From positions 1,662,001-1,726,000 of the forward strand of contig NZ_CP075715.1 in assembly GCF_024584805.1 (NCBI RefSeq): DNA of 64,000 nt, read 5' to 3'. Shown one piece after another: positions 38,967 to 47,879 of the stretch; the first letter of the stretch is position 1; the number at the start of each line of letters is the position of its first letter. This DNA is from Streptomyces sp. FIT100. GTDB lineage: Bacteria; Actinomycetota; Actinomycetes; Streptomycetales; Streptomycetaceae. The translations under genes were made by a program, and so were the position numbers. Under the pieces are notes generated by a model, which was not told the origin of the DNA, ran no database searches, and saw only the letters and a list, made by a program, of their open reading frames with translations.

Positions 38967-40334
38967 TCACCTTCCGGCGTCGTATTCCTGAATACGACGG
39001 CCATGACCCCGGTCGATCAGATCGGGCAGTCGCGCGCCGAGTTCACCCGCGATGGCCTCGACGTCGAGCGTCAGCAGCCTCCGGTCGCGCATCAGGACCC
39101 GGCCGTCCACGATCGTGGTCAGCACGTCCGCCGACCGGGCGCTGAAGACGAGCGCCGCCGCGACGTCGTGCAGCGGGCGCACATGGGGGCCGGTGAGGTC
39201 GACCAGGATCAGATCGGCGCGCCGGCCCGGAGCGAGCGCACCCACCTGCTCCCCCAGCCCGGTGACGCGTGCGCTCTGGGCGGTCGCGTGGTCGAGCGCC
39301 TGCCGGGCGGTGAGCCAACGGGGGTCGCGCTCCGCCGACTTCTGGACCAGCGCGGTGAGCGTCATGCTCTCCCACACGTCGAGCGTGTTGTTCGACGCGG
39401 CGCCGTCCGTGGCGAGGCCGACGGGGATGCCGATGGCGTGCAGCGCCCTGATGGGGGTCGTGTCCCAGCCGAACTTCAGGTACCCCTTGGGCGCGGTCGC
39501 GATCCCGATGCGGCCGCCGCCCTGCTGGAGCAGGGGAAGGTCCTGCTCGACGATGCCGGTGCCGTGCGCGATGAGGATGTCCACGTCCAGCAGACCGGCG
39601 CGATGCAGGGCCCCGACGGGCGTGCGGCCGTACCGTTCGAGGCTGCTGTCGGTCTGCGCCCTGTTCTCGGCCGCGTGGACATGGACGGGCAGCGCGTGCT
39701 CGCGGGCCAGCTCGGCGGTGGCTTCGAGGTCGGCGTCGTCGACGGTGTACGGAGCATGGGGCGCCAGGGAGGTGGTGATGCGGCCGTCGGCGTCGCCGGC
39801 CCGGCGCAGGGCGAAGTCGAGGGAGCGCTCGCGCCCTTCGGGGCCCTGGCTGGAGAAGTACGCCCAGCCCAGGTTGGCCCGCAGCCCGCTGTGTACGACC
39901 GCGTCGGCGACCCGGTCCATGGCGAAGTAGTGGTCGGCGAAGGCGGTGACTCCGGCGCTGATCATCTCGGCGCAGGCGAGCAGCGCGCCGAGCTCGACGA
40001 TGTCGTCGGTGAGGTTGCTCTCGATGGGCCAGATCCAGTCGTTGAACCACTCCTCCACCGGCACGTCCTCCGCGATACCGCGCAGGGCCGCCATCGGGGC
40101 GTGCGTATGGCAGTTGATCAGCCCGGGCATGGCCAGCCGGCCGCGTGCGTCGATACGTTCACGTGCGGGGCGCTCGGCAGCCTCGCGGGCGGAGGTGACC
40201 GCCTCGATGACCCTGTCCCTCACGACGACGGCGCTGTCCTCCTCGAACCGGATCCCGCCGCCCTGATCGTGCACCAGCACGGTGCATCCCTCGACGACGA
40301 GATCGGCGGGGCCGCTCGCGTGCTCACCCGTCAT
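38967..40334 (-). CDS. amidohydrolase, SAH/MTA or guanine-deaminase-like
   Basis: A 455-residue TIM-barrel metal-dependent deaminase of the TRZ/ATZ family. Metal-binding motifs are PGLINCHTHAPM near the N-terminus, HVHAAEN in the middle, LIAHGTGI and GLATDGAASNN (catalytic Asp). The set resembles 5-methylthioadenosine/S-adenosylhomocysteine deaminases. No signal peptide, so cytoplasmic. The ATG at 40334 has AGGAG seven bases upstream. It is downstream of the SWIM gene with a 26-bp gap, so it could be read as the tail of the SNF2-SWIM transcript. Confidence 0.85.
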   Translation of the reverse strand: MTGEHASGPADLVVEGCTVLVHDQGGGIRFEEDSAVVVRDRVIEAVTSAREAAERPARERIDARGRLAMPGLINCHTHAPMAALRGIAEDVPVEEWFNDWIWPIESNLTDDIVELGALLACAEMISAGVTAFADHYFAMDRVADAVVHSGLRANLGWAYFSSQGPEGRERSLDFALRRAGDADGRITTSLAPHAPYTVDDADLEATAELAREHALPVHVHAAENRAQTDSSLERYGRTPVGALHRAGLLDVDILIAHGTGIVEQDLPLLQQGGGRIGIATAPKGYLKFGWDTTPIRALHAIGIPVGLATDGAASNNTLDVWESMTLTALVQKSAERDPRWLTARQALDHATAQSARVTGLGEQVGALAPGRRADLILVDLTGPHVRPLHDVAAALVFSARSADVLTTIVDGRVLMRDRRLLTLDVEAIAGELGARLPDLIDRGHGRRIQEYDAGR

Positions 40335-40360
40335 TCTGGCTCCTGGTCTGTTGCCCGTGA

Positions 40361-41683
40361 TCAGCGGCCGAGCAGTGCGGCCAGTGCGCCCACGGGGTCG
40401 GCGTCCGGGGTGCCGCGGGGCCACCAGTCGTCACGGCCCGGGTCGGACTCATAGCCGTACCACAAGCCGTCGCGGCCCAGGCGCAGTTGGAGCGACGCGG
40501 TCGACAGGCGGTTGCGCCGGGGGCGGAAGCCCGGGAACTCGGCGGCGGCGAGGGCGGGCCGGGCCCGGTCGAAGGGGCCGGCGGGCGGGTCCCACTCCTC
40601 CTCCAGGACGGCCAGCCCCGCGAGCCCGCCCTGGCGCCAGGCCGCGACGGCGCGGGCGAGGTCCGTCGGGGTGCGGCCGGAGGCGCGAGCCAGCACCGTG
40701 TACAGCGCCCGGGTCGAGGCGGTGAGTCCGGAGCCGGGGTGGGCGGCGGCCAGCCGGACCGCGTCCTGCCAGGGGGTGAGGCCGGCGATCGGGTCCCGGC
40801 CGGTCGTCAGGGTGGTGTGGGCGCGGGCCGCGGCCTCGGTGGCGAGGAGGTCGAGGGCGAGCGGATCGGGGGCGCCGGGCGCCTGGGGGTAGACGGGTGG
40901 CCGGCCGGGGTGCTGTGGGACGGGCAGGGGCGGCGGGAGCGGCGGCAGGGTGCGCGGCGCGAGGGCTTCGCGGGCGGGGACGGCCGCGAGCGCGGGCGGC
41001 GCACCAACCGTACCCAGTGCCTCTGCACCGGATGCCGTGCGTCCTGACCTGGCGGCCGCGGCCCGTTCCGCCGCCGAGCGCGTCGCGTTGCGCCGGGCGA
41101 GCTCGGCGAGGATCTCCTGCTCGCCGCGGCCGCGCATGAGGAACAGCACGAGCGGGTCCTCGTCGAGGATCCGGGCCGTCTGGTAGCAGAGTGCGGCCGT
41201 GTGCTTGCAGGGGAATCCGTCGTCGGGGCAGGAGCAGTCGGGGATCAGGTCACCGGGTGCGGGCAGCAGGTCCGCGGCGTTCGCGAGCGCATGCGGAACG
41301 TCCTTGTCGAGCAGGGCCGCGATGTGGTCGGGCCGTGCCGCAGCGGCGTCGAGCAGCCGGTCCCAGTCCTCGTCGCCGAGCGTGCGGAGCCTGATGTCCG
41401 CACGGTACGGGCGCGGGCGGGAGCCGTGGACGTACGCCGTGACACGGCCGGGCGTGACGGTGATCGCGTCGACCTGGCCGCGACCGGCGTAGGCACGGCC
41501 GCGGGCGAGGCGGGCGGGGTCCAGGGCGGTGTCCTCCAGCGCGTCCACCCAGGCGTTGCCCCACCAGGACGCGGCGAAGGACTCGTCGCCGGACCGCGGG
41601 GCGAGCTGCGGGAACGTCCGCCGCCGGTCGTCGGGTCGGTGCCGGCTGTCCCACCGCGGGGCCCCGGGCCGGCGGCCGGTCAC
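40361..41683 (-). CDS. SWIM zinc-finger protein
   Basis: A 440-residue protein carrying a SWIM zinc finger at about residues 149-162 (DCSCPDDGFPCKH, pattern CxC...CxH). The N-terminal half includes ESFAASWWGNAWVDALE, a conserved block of SWIM proteins paired with SNF2 helicases; the C-terminal half is Ala/Pro-rich and ends GALAALLGR. It probably helps the adjacent SNF2 helicase bind DNA or protein. The start is the GTG at 41683, with GAGGGGG just upstream, overlapping the end of a 26-codon frame that bridges from the helicase stop. Confidence 0.85.
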   Translation of the reverse strand: MTGRRPGAPRWDSRHRPDDRRRTFPQLAPRSGDESFAASWWGNAWVDALEDTALDPARLARGRAYAGRGQVDAITVTPGRVTAYVHGSRPRPYRADIRLRTLGDEDWDRLLDAAAARPDHIAALLDKDVPHALANAADLLPAPGDLIPDCSCPDDGFPCKHTAALCYQTARILDEDPLVLFLMRGRGEQEILAELARRNATRSAAERAAAARSGRTASGAEALGTVGAPPALAAVPAREALAPRTLPPLPPPLPVPQHPGRPPVYPQAPGAPDPLALDLLATEAAARAHTTLTTGRDPIAGLTPWQDAVRLAAAHPGSGLTASTRALYTVLARASGRTPTDLARAVAAWRQGGLAGLAVLEEEWDPPAGPFDRARPALAAAEFPGFRPRRNRLSTASLQLRLGRDGLWYGYESDPGRDDWWPRGTPDADPVGALAALLGR

Positions 41684-41760
41684 CAGAGCCCCCTCATGCC
41701 GGTCGTACCGGCCCTGCCAACGCTGCCGGTCATGCCGACACGGCCGACGCTGCCAGTCAT
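41680..41760 (-). CDS. possible 26-residue linking ORF between SNF2 and SWIM genes
   Basis: An ATG overlaps the helicase stop (ATGA at 41760-41757), and its frame (MTGSVGRVGMTGSVGRAG...) ends in a GTGA overlapping the SWIM start. The internal repeat TGSVGR is odd. It may serve only to carry ribosomes from one gene to the next; there is no homology I recognise. Confidence 0.3.
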   Translation of the reverse strand: MTGSVGRVGMTGSVGRAGTTGMRGLW

Positions 41761-44615
41761 GCCGGCCTCCTCAGCGAGACGAGGTCGGCGAGCTCCCGGT
41801 CGGTGAGCTCGGTCAGCGCCGCCTCTCCCGAGCCGAGCACCGCGTCGGCCAGCGCCCGCTTGGAGAGCAGCAGTTCGGCGATCCGGTCCTCCACCGTGCC
41901 CTCGGCGATGAGCCGGTGGACCTGCACGGGCTGGGTCTGGCCGATGCGGTACGCCCGGTCGGTGGCCTGGTCCTCAACCGCCGGGTTCCACCACCGGTCG
42001 TAGTGGACGACATGACCCGCCCGGGTCAGGTTCAGTCCGGTGCCCGCGGCCTTGAGGGAGAGGATGAAGACGGGGATCTCGCCGGACTGGAAGCGGTCCA
42101 CCATCCGCTCCCGCTCCGGCACCGGCGTGGAGCCGTGGAGCAGCTGCGCCGGGATCGCCCGTGCCGCGAGGTGTCCGGCGATGAGGCGCGCCATCGCGAC
42201 GTACTGCGTGAAGACGAGCACCGCGCCGTCCTCGGCCAGGATGGTGTCCAGCAGCTCGTCGAGGAGGGCGAGCTTGCCGGAGCGGGCGGCGAGCCGGGAG
42301 GCGTCCTCCTTCAGATACTGGGCCGGGTGGTTGCAGATCTGCTTGAGCGAGGTCAGCAGCTTCATGACGAGGCCGCGCCGCGCCATGCCCTCCGCGCTCT
42401 CGATCTGCGCCATCGTCTCGCGCACCACCGCCTCGTACAGCGACGCCTGCTCCCGGGTGAGCGGGACGGGATGGTCGGACTCCGTCTTGGGCGGCAGCTC
42501 GGGCACGATGCCGGGGTCGGACTTCTTGCGGCGCAGCAGGAACGGCCGTACGAGGCGGGCGAGCCGCTCCACCGCCTCCCCGTTCTCGACGTGCTCGTTG
42601 TTCTCGACGGCGCGGGCGTGGCGGGCCCGGAAGGACTTCAGCGGGCCGAGGAGCCCCGGCGTGGTCCAGTCGAGCAGGGACCAGAGCTCGGAGAGGTTGT
42701 TCTCGACGGGCGTGCCGGTGAGGGCGACCCGTGCGGGGGCGGGGATGGTGCGCAGTGCCCTGGCGGTCGCGGAGAAGGGGTTCTTGACGTGCTGCGCCTC
42801 GTCGGCGACGACCATGCCCCACTGCCGCTCGGCCAGGTCGGCGGCGCTCGTGCGCATGGTCCCGTAGGTGGTGAGGACGAAACCGGGCGGACCGTCGCCG
42901 GTTTCGTGGACGCCGTCGAGAGTGCGCTCGGCGCCGTGGAAGCGCCGCACCGGAACGCCCGGCGCGAAACGGGCGATCTCCCGCTGCCAGTTGCCGAGCA
43001 GCGAGGCGGGGCACACGACGAGGGTAGGCGCCCGGTGAGGGCGGCGCCCGGTGCCGGAGGGCCGGGCGCGGTGGAGATGGAGGGCGATGACCGTGACCGT
43101 CTTGCCGAGGCCCATGTCGTCGGCGAGGCAGCCGCCGAGGCCGAGCGAGGTCATCAGGTCCAGCCACGCGAGCCCGCGCAGCTGGTAGTCGCGCAGCGTG
43201 GCGTCCAGGCCCGGCGGCTGGGCGAGCGCGGCGGGGCCGTCGGTGAGCCGGTCGCGCAGCGTGGCCAGCGCGCCCTCGGGGACGGCCTCGACCGTCTCAC
43301 CGTCCACCTCGGCGGTGCCGGTGAGCGCGACGGCCAGGGCGTCGACCGGCTCCAGGAGCCCCAACTCCCGTTTGCGCGCCTTCCGTACGAGAGCGGGGTC
43401 GATGACGACCCACTGGTCGCGCAGCCGCACGATCGGGCGGTGGGACTCGGCGAGTGCGTCCATCTCGGGCTCGGTCAGCGGGTCCCCGTCCAGGGCGAGC
43501 CGCCAGTCGAACCTGAGGAGCTGCTCGCTGTCGAAGAACGGCGTGCCGTCGGTGGCGGAGCCGGGCGCGGGCGAGCGGACGACGGCGGTCGCACTGAGTG
43601 TCCGGGCGAGCTCCTTGGGCCAGTGCACGGCCACCCCGGCCGCGTCGAGCCGTGCGGCGGCCTCGCCGAGCAGTTCGTACAGCTCGTCCTCGGTGAGCGG
43701 CAGGACGTCGGGGACGTCGCGCTCCATGAGGCGTCCCAGCGGGGCCCACACCCGGGCGGCCCGGCGCAGCGCGAGCGCGGCGTCGACGCGGGCCCGGGGT
43801 CCGAAGTACTCGTCTCCCTCGCCGGCCCAGAGCCGGGCGGCGTCCAGGACGAGCGCGGGATCGGCGAGGCTGTGCACCTGGACGAGCGCGGCGCCCGCCT
43901 GCCGCTCGGCCCCGCCGTCCTCCGCGATGTCGAACAGCTCGTACGCCGACAGGTCGAGACGGAGCGAGATCCGGACCCCCGCGTCCATGCCGGCCGCCGC
44001 CTCGGCCGCCCAGGTGCGGGCTCCGGGCAGATGCTGCGGTGTCGTGGCGGCGAACGGCCGCCCCGCCGCGTGCTCGGCGGCGGGCGTACGCGGCAGGGTG
44101 TCGGCGACGGCGTCGAGGAAGGCTCTGACCAGCGCCTCGGGCTCGGGCACGCGCAGGGGACGGGCGCCGGCCAGAGCAGTGGCGTGCGCCTCGTAGGGCA
44201 TGGCGGCGGCGATGGCGCGCAGATGCGCGATGTCCTCGGCGTCCAGCGGACCGGCCCGCCAGGCGTCGTGGTCGTCGGGGGTGAGACCGGGCAGGAGTCT
44301 GCCGCGAGCGACCAGGTGCAGGGCGTGCAGGGCGGCAGCGCCCCAGCAGGCGGTGGCGGGGTGGGCCGCCGCGTCGTGCCGGGCGCGCACGAGCAGCGGA
44401 AGCGCCTCGGCGACCGGAAGTATGACGGCGGGGACGGAGCGGCTGCGGACGCCGGTGCCGTGCGGGCGGACGACCGTCAGCTCGGCGGACTCCGCGGCCG
44501 GGCCGGGCTCGCCCGGCGGCGCGCCCGGCACGCCGCCGTCCGGGCTCCAGAAGGCGACCCGCCCTTCCCGCGGCAGCGCGGCCGGCACGAACACCGCGGC
44601 AGAGCTGTGCAGCAT
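41757..44615 (-). CDS. SNF2-family (SWI2/SNF2, HepA-like) helicase
   Basis: A 952-residue ATP-dependent DNA translocase. An N-terminal region typical of bacterial SNF2 proteins (SNF2_N-associated domain) leads into the core: motif I LADDMGLGKTVTV, Ia CPASLLGNW, II ADEAQHVKNP (DEAQ), III ALTGTPVENNL, IV/V VFTQYV and LSLKAAGTGLNLT, VI DRAYRIGQTQPVQVH. Such proteins remodel protein-DNA complexes and are tied to repair. I chose the ATG at 44615 with GGGAGGGGAGG upstream. The gene is followed by the SWIM partner and preceded by a PafBC-like promoter, suggesting damage induction. Confidence 0.93.
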   Translation of the reverse strand: MLHSSAAVFVPAALPREGRVAFWSPDGGVPGAPPGEPGPAAESAELTVVRPHGTGVRSRSVPAVILPVAEALPLLVRARHDAAAHPATACWGAAALHALHLVARGRLLPGLTPDDHDAWRAGPLDAEDIAHLRAIAAAMPYEAHATALAGARPLRVPEPEALVRAFLDAVADTLPRTPAAEHAAGRPFAATTPQHLPGARTWAAEAAAGMDAGVRISLRLDLSAYELFDIAEDGGAERQAGAALVQVHSLADPALVLDAARLWAGEGDEYFGPRARVDAALALRRAARVWAPLGRLMERDVPDVLPLTEDELYELLGEAAARLDAAGVAVHWPKELARTLSATAVVRSPAPGSATDGTPFFDSEQLLRFDWRLALDGDPLTEPEMDALAESHRPIVRLRDQWVVIDPALVRKARKRELGLLEPVDALAVALTGTAEVDGETVEAVPEGALATLRDRLTDGPAALAQPPGLDATLRDYQLRGLAWLDLMTSLGLGGCLADDMGLGKTVTVIALHLHRARPSGTGRRPHRAPTLVVCPASLLGNWQREIARFAPGVPVRRFHGAERTLDGVHETGDGPPGFVLTTYGTMRTSAADLAERQWGMVVADEAQHVKNPFSATARALRTIPAPARVALTGTPVENNLSELWSLLDWTTPGLLGPLKSFRARHARAVENNEHVENGEAVERLARLVRPFLLRRKKSDPGIVPELPPKTESDHPVPLTREQASLYEAVVRETMAQIESAEGMARRGLVMKLLTSLKQICNHPAQYLKEDASRLAARSGKLALLDELLDTILAEDGAVLVFTQYVAMARLIAGHLAARAIPAQLLHGSTPVPERERMVDRFQSGEIPVFILSLKAAGTGLNLTRAGHVVHYDRWWNPAVEDQATDRAYRIGQTQPVQVHRLIAEGTVEDRIAELLLSKRALADAVLGSGEAALTELTDRELADLVSLRRPA

Positions 44616-44732
44616 GCGCGCGGGCACCTCCCCTCCCACTGGTCGAGCCATGGCGTGCACGGCGTGCACGGCATCCACGGCGTCCATGGCGTCCTGGGCA
44701 CCGTCGCTGTCCGCGGCACCCTTGGACCCACG

Positions 44733-44755
44733 ACCATACGGGCGAGGTCTGACAA
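44733..44755 (-). promoter_or_regulatory. PafBC-type (RecA-NDp) promoter of the SNF2-SWIM genes
   Basis: Minus strand: TTGTCAGAC, eight bases, TATGGT. It matches TTGTCRGTG-N8-TAnnnT except for two bases in the last triplet of the first block, with exact spacing. The -10 lies about 118 nt before the helicase ATG, so this message has a leader. Confidence 0.65.
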
Positions 44756-44825
44756 CGCCCCTCCACCGCCCCCTGACCTGCACTGTCAGGGTGTCAGGGC
44801 CTGCATCGTCACGTCAGGCCAGGTC

Positions 44826-45884
44826 TCACCTGGGTTCCTCGACGGCCCGGTGGCCGTCCACCTCACGCTCCAACGACGTGCCGGGCGTCTCCGCCGCCCC
44901 CGCCCCGTCCGGGGCGTTCGCGGACCTCTCGGTACTCGTGAGACTCGGGGCGTCGGGGGCGTCGGGGGCGTCGGGGGCGTCGGGGGCGTCGGGGAGCGGC
45001 AGGTCCAGGGCGGTCAGCCCCGCGGGCCCTTCGACGGCCGCTTCATCGCCCGAGGTACCGGTCCCCGGAGCGACGGCCTCCGGAGCGGTCCGCGCCTCGG
45101 CACCCGGTGTCGTCCCCGGGGCAGGCTGCCCGCCGCGCTCCAGGAAGCGCAGCAGCTCCACCGGGATGGGCAGCACCAGCGTCGAGTTCTTCTCGGCGGC
45201 CACGGCCATCACCGTCTGGAGCAGCCGCAGCTGCAGCGCGGACGGTGCGTCGGCCATCTGATGCGCCGCCTCGGCCAGCTTCTTCGACGCCTGGAGTTCC
45301 GCGTCGGCGTTGATGACCCGGGCCCGGCGCTCCCGGTCCGCCTCCGCCTGCCGTGCCATCGAGCGCTTCATGGTCTCCGGCAGCGACACGTCCTTGATCT
45401 CGACCCGGTCGACGCTCACTCCCCATCCGAGCGCGGGGCTGTCGATCATCAGCTCCAGACCCTGGTTGAGCTTCTCGCGGTTGGACAGCAGATCGTCGAG
45501 CTCGCTCTTGCCGATGATCGAGCGCAGCGAGGTCTGCGCCATCTGCGAGACGGCGAAGCGGTAGTCCTCGACGCTGACGATGGCATCGGCCGCGTCCACG
45601 ACCTTGAAGTAGACGACGGCGTCCACGCGGACCGTGACGTTGTCCCGTGTGATGCCCTCCTGGGCCGGCACGGGCATCGTCACGATCTGCATGTTCACCT
45701 TGTGCATCCGGTCCACGACCGGAACGATCATGGTGAAGCCGGGCTCACGGACACGGTCCCGCAGCCGGCCGAGGCGGAAGACCACGCCCCGCTCGTACTG
45801 CTTGATGACTCTGGCCCCGGCCATGACGTAGACCACGCAGGCAGATCCTGCTGCCAGACCCGCCGCCACCAGTTCCTCGACCAT
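44826..45884 (-). CDS. SPFH/band 7 (slipin/stomatin-like) membrane protein
   Basis: A 352-residue stomatin-type protein. One N-terminal membrane segment (about residues 3-22) is followed by the SPFH domain: VIKQYERGVVFRLGRL, PGFTMIVPVVDRM, DNVTVRVDAVVYFKVVD and the helix VSLPETMKRSMARQAEADRERRARVI. The last 100 residues are acidic and proline-rich and contain five DAP repeats. SPFH proteins form membrane rings that organise microdomains or guard proteases. No NfeD partner gene is adjacent. The ATG at 45884 has AGGGGG seven bases upstream. Confidence 0.92.
   Translation of the reverse strand: MVEELVAAGLAAGSACVVYVMAGARVIKQYERGVVFRLGRLRDRVREPGFTMIVPVVDRMHKVNMQIVTMPVPAQEGITRDNVTVRVDAVVYFKVVDAADAIVSVEDYRFAVSQMAQTSLRSIIGKSELDDLLSNREKLNQGLELMIDSPALGWGVSVDRVEIKDVSLPETMKRSMARQAEADRERRARVINADAELQASKKLAEAAHQMADAPSALQLRLLQTVMAVAAEKNSTLVLPIPVELLRFLERGGQPAPGTTPGAEARTAPEAVAPGTGTSGDEAAVEGPAGLTALDLPLPDAPDAPDAPDAPDAPSLTSTERSANAPDGAGAAETPGTSLEREVDGHRAVEEPR
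44949..44993. repeat. 9-bp tandem repeat coding for DAP units
   Basis: Five copies of GGGGGCGTC (minus strand GACGCCCCC) in frame within the C-terminal tail of the SPFH gene. Confidence 0.9.
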
Positions 45885-46062
45885 CGCGGCACCCCCTGAT
45901 GTCAAGCGCCCGGAGGTTCGTCCGTAGGTGATTCAACGGTATTCCTGTGGTGTACCCCCGGTCGAGCGTCCGTATCCCCTGCGCGGCGGCGCCCGGCGTG
46001 CCGCTTCCGCGGAAGTCCGGCAGGGTGGCGATCGGATGGCAGACGACAGACGAGGAGCAGCC

Positions 46063-46401
46063 ATGACCGGTCTTCGGCGTCCCGGCATCGCGGCGGGGGC
46101 GGTGCTCCTGGCTCTCGCCGCCGCCGGCTGTTCCGGCCTCGGCCGGACCGCGGTCGGCACCGTCAACTACGAGACCGAGGGCGCACGCGTCATCACTGTG
46201 TCGAACCCGCTGGTGACGGGGTGCCACCGGATGGCGCCGACCGGTGCCCACCGGGTCGAGAACGCCACGCTCATCGACATGCTTCTGTACACGACACCGA
46301 ACTGCACGGGGCCGGGGAGCAACGCGTACACGGGGACGACGCTCTTCAACAACATCGCCCCCGGCACCGCGCCCTGGCGCAGCTACAGCTTCGTCCACTG
46401 A
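46063..46401 (+). CDS. small lipoprotein of unknown function
   Basis: A 112-residue secreted lipoprotein. The signal peptide ends at a lipobox (LAAAGC, Cys22), so the mature protein should be lipid-anchored outside the membrane. The mature part has two cysteines (VTGCHRM and PNCTGPG) that may form a disulfide, and otherwise no family I recognise. The ATG at 46063 has GAGGAG six bases upstream; the frame is open 45 codons further, but without a signal sequence. It is divergent from the SPFH gene and ends 6 bp before the convergent DoxX gene stop. Confidence 0.75.
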   Translation: MTGLRRPGIAAGAVLLALAAAGCSGLGRTAVGTVNYETEGARVITVSNPLVTGCHRMAPTGAHRVENATLIDMLLYTTPNCTGPGSNAYTGTTLFNNIAPGTAPWRSYSFVH

Positions 46402-46407
46402 ACTGAG

Positions 46408-46890
46408 CTAGGACCTCGCCCGCCCGGTGACGAGGGCGAGAAGCCGGGCCGTACGGTCCCGGCGGACCCGGGCGATGACCGCGAGCGGGATCGCCACCAG
46501 GAGCGGGGTGAACCAGTACTCCCCGCCGAAGACGGTCACCTGGGTGACGAAGGCGCCGATCATCAGGCCGATCAGCGCGAGCGCCGAGACCCCGGACAGG
46601 ACGGGGATCACAAGCGCCACGGCCCCGGCCAGTTCCAGCGCCCCGACCAGGTACATGAACCAATCGCCGAAGCCGATCTCGTCGAACCCCGCCGCGGCCG
46701 ACTCGTGCCCGATGAGCTTCGGGACCGCGCTCGGGACGGCGAGGAAGAGTGCGATCAGGATCTGCAGCGAGAGCACGGCGAGGTGGGTGCGGCGGCTCGT
46801 GGGCGCGCCGTACGAGGTGATCGTGGCGCCCGAGGCGTTCGTGCCGGCGTCGGCACCCGTGGTGGCGGCGGTCGAGCGGTGAGTGGACAT
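46408..46890 (-). CDS. DoxX-like integral membrane protein
   Basis: A 160-residue membrane protein with four hydrophobic segments from about residue 38 onward. SLQILIALFLAVPSAVPKLIGHE and the spacing of the helices fit the DoxX/DoxX-like family, associated in actinobacteria with redox or thiol stress complexes. The first 35 residues are Ser/Thr-rich and cytosolic. The ATG at 46890 has GGAGGAA upstream. Precise role unknown. Confidence 0.75.
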   Translation of the reverse strand: MSTHRSTAATTGADAGTNASGATITSYGAPTSRRTHLAVLSLQILIALFLAVPSAVPKLIGHESAAAGFDEIGFGDWFMYLVGALELAGAVALVIPVLSGVSALALIGLMIGAFVTQVTVFGGEYWFTPLLVAIPLAVIARVRRDRTARLLALVTGRARS

Positions 46891-47074
46891 CGAGGTTCCT
46901 CCGTCGGGGCGGGGTGGGTGGCGGAGCGCGCAGGACTTGCGGTGCGTTGCCCTGCGCTTCCACGGAGTCAGACCGGCGACGGATCCGGAACTCATCGCCT
47001 CCGCGGCGGCTCGTCCGGCGGAAACGGGGTAGACCCTGGTCGGGGGACATCCTGGTGGGAAAGAGGCGATGGCC

Positions 47075-47398
47075 ATGCGCACCGGGAACGAGCCGACGAC
47101 CGCGCGCAGCCCCCTTCGCCTGCGGTTCTGGCTGAGTGTGTGGGGGCTGCTCTGGGCCGTCGCGGGCACGGCCTTGTTCGCGCTCGCCGAGCGGCCGGGC
47201 TGGGCGATCACCTGCGCGGTGCTGTGCCTGATCATCGCGGCCGATCTGATGGTGGTGGTGCACCGGCTCCACCAGGGGCCGCACTATCAGCCGGGCCCCG
47301 GCATCCCGCCGTACGAACCCGATCACGGCGACAACGGGCCGTACCGCCGTCCCACCCCCGGGCCGCCGCCCTCCCGGGACCACGCCCCGGACCACTGA
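47075..47398 (+). CDS. small membrane protein, DUF6343-like
   Basis: A 107-residue protein with two hydrophobic segments (about residues 16-36 and 43-62), then a proline/histidine-rich cytosolic tail (HQGPHYQPGPGIPPYEPDHG). It resembles small streptomycete proteins of the DUF6343 type. The ATG at 47075 has GAGG eight bases upstream; an ATG two codons earlier is too close to that site. No function can be assigned. Confidence 0.65.
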   Translation: MRTGNEPTTARSPLRLRFWLSVWGLLWAVAGTALFALAERPGWAITCAVLCLIIAADLMVVVHRLHQGPHYQPGPGIPPYEPDHGDNGPYRRPTPGPPPSRDHAPDH

Positions 47399-47431
47399 GA
47401 GCGCACGGTCCTCACCCCACGGGGCCGGAGT

Positions 47432-47794
47432 TCAGTTCTCGAAGCGAGCCGCTTCCAGGTACTCCGGCTTGGGGTCGAGCGCCGCGGCCAGCCGGAAATG
47501 CCGGATGGCCTGCTCCGGGCGGCCGGAGCGCTGGAAGGTGCGCGCGAGCGCGAAGTGCGCGAAGGCATTGTCCGGCTCGTGGTCCACGATGTGCTGGAAC
47601 TCGCGCTCGGCGGCCCTCAATTGCGCCGCCGCGAAGTAGGCGCGGGCTCGCAGCAGGCGCGCCGCTCTGCTCTCCGGGTGGGCGGCGATCACCGAGTCGA
47701 GCAGCTTGATGGCGCCGCGTGGGTCCCTCGCCGCGAGCAGGTGCTCTGCCGCGCGGAAATCGATGACGTGAGTCGCCGGGTTCGTCTCGGACAC
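47432..47794 (-). CDS. tetratricopeptide-repeat protein
   Basis: A 120-residue soluble protein made of about three TPR-like helix pairs (LLAARDPRGAIKLLDSVIAAHPES, ARAYFAAAQLRAAEREFQHIVDHEPD, ALARTFQRSGRPEQAIRHFRLAAALDP). It is likely an adaptor that binds another protein; the partner is unknown. The start is GTG 47794 with AAGGA eight bases upstream; the 21 codons of open frame above it look non-coding. Confidence 0.8.
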   Translation of the reverse strand: MSETNPATHVIDFRAAEHLLAARDPRGAIKLLDSVIAAHPESRAARLLRARAYFAAAQLRAAEREFQHIVDHEPDNAFAHFALARTFQRSGRPEQAIRHFRLAAALDPKPEYLEAARFEN

Positions 47795-47879
47795 GCTCGC
47801 ATCCTTCCCCTCGCCGCGGCGATTCAACATCCCCCGGGGCACCCCTATTCCGGTCATCGGACCGCGACCGTCCGGACGA

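Noticed and set aside
41529..45899. A 1456-codon open frame on the plus strand
   Set aside because: It is antisense to the SWIM, SNF2 and SPFH genes. Such long mirror frames are a by-product of extreme GC bias and show no family motifs.
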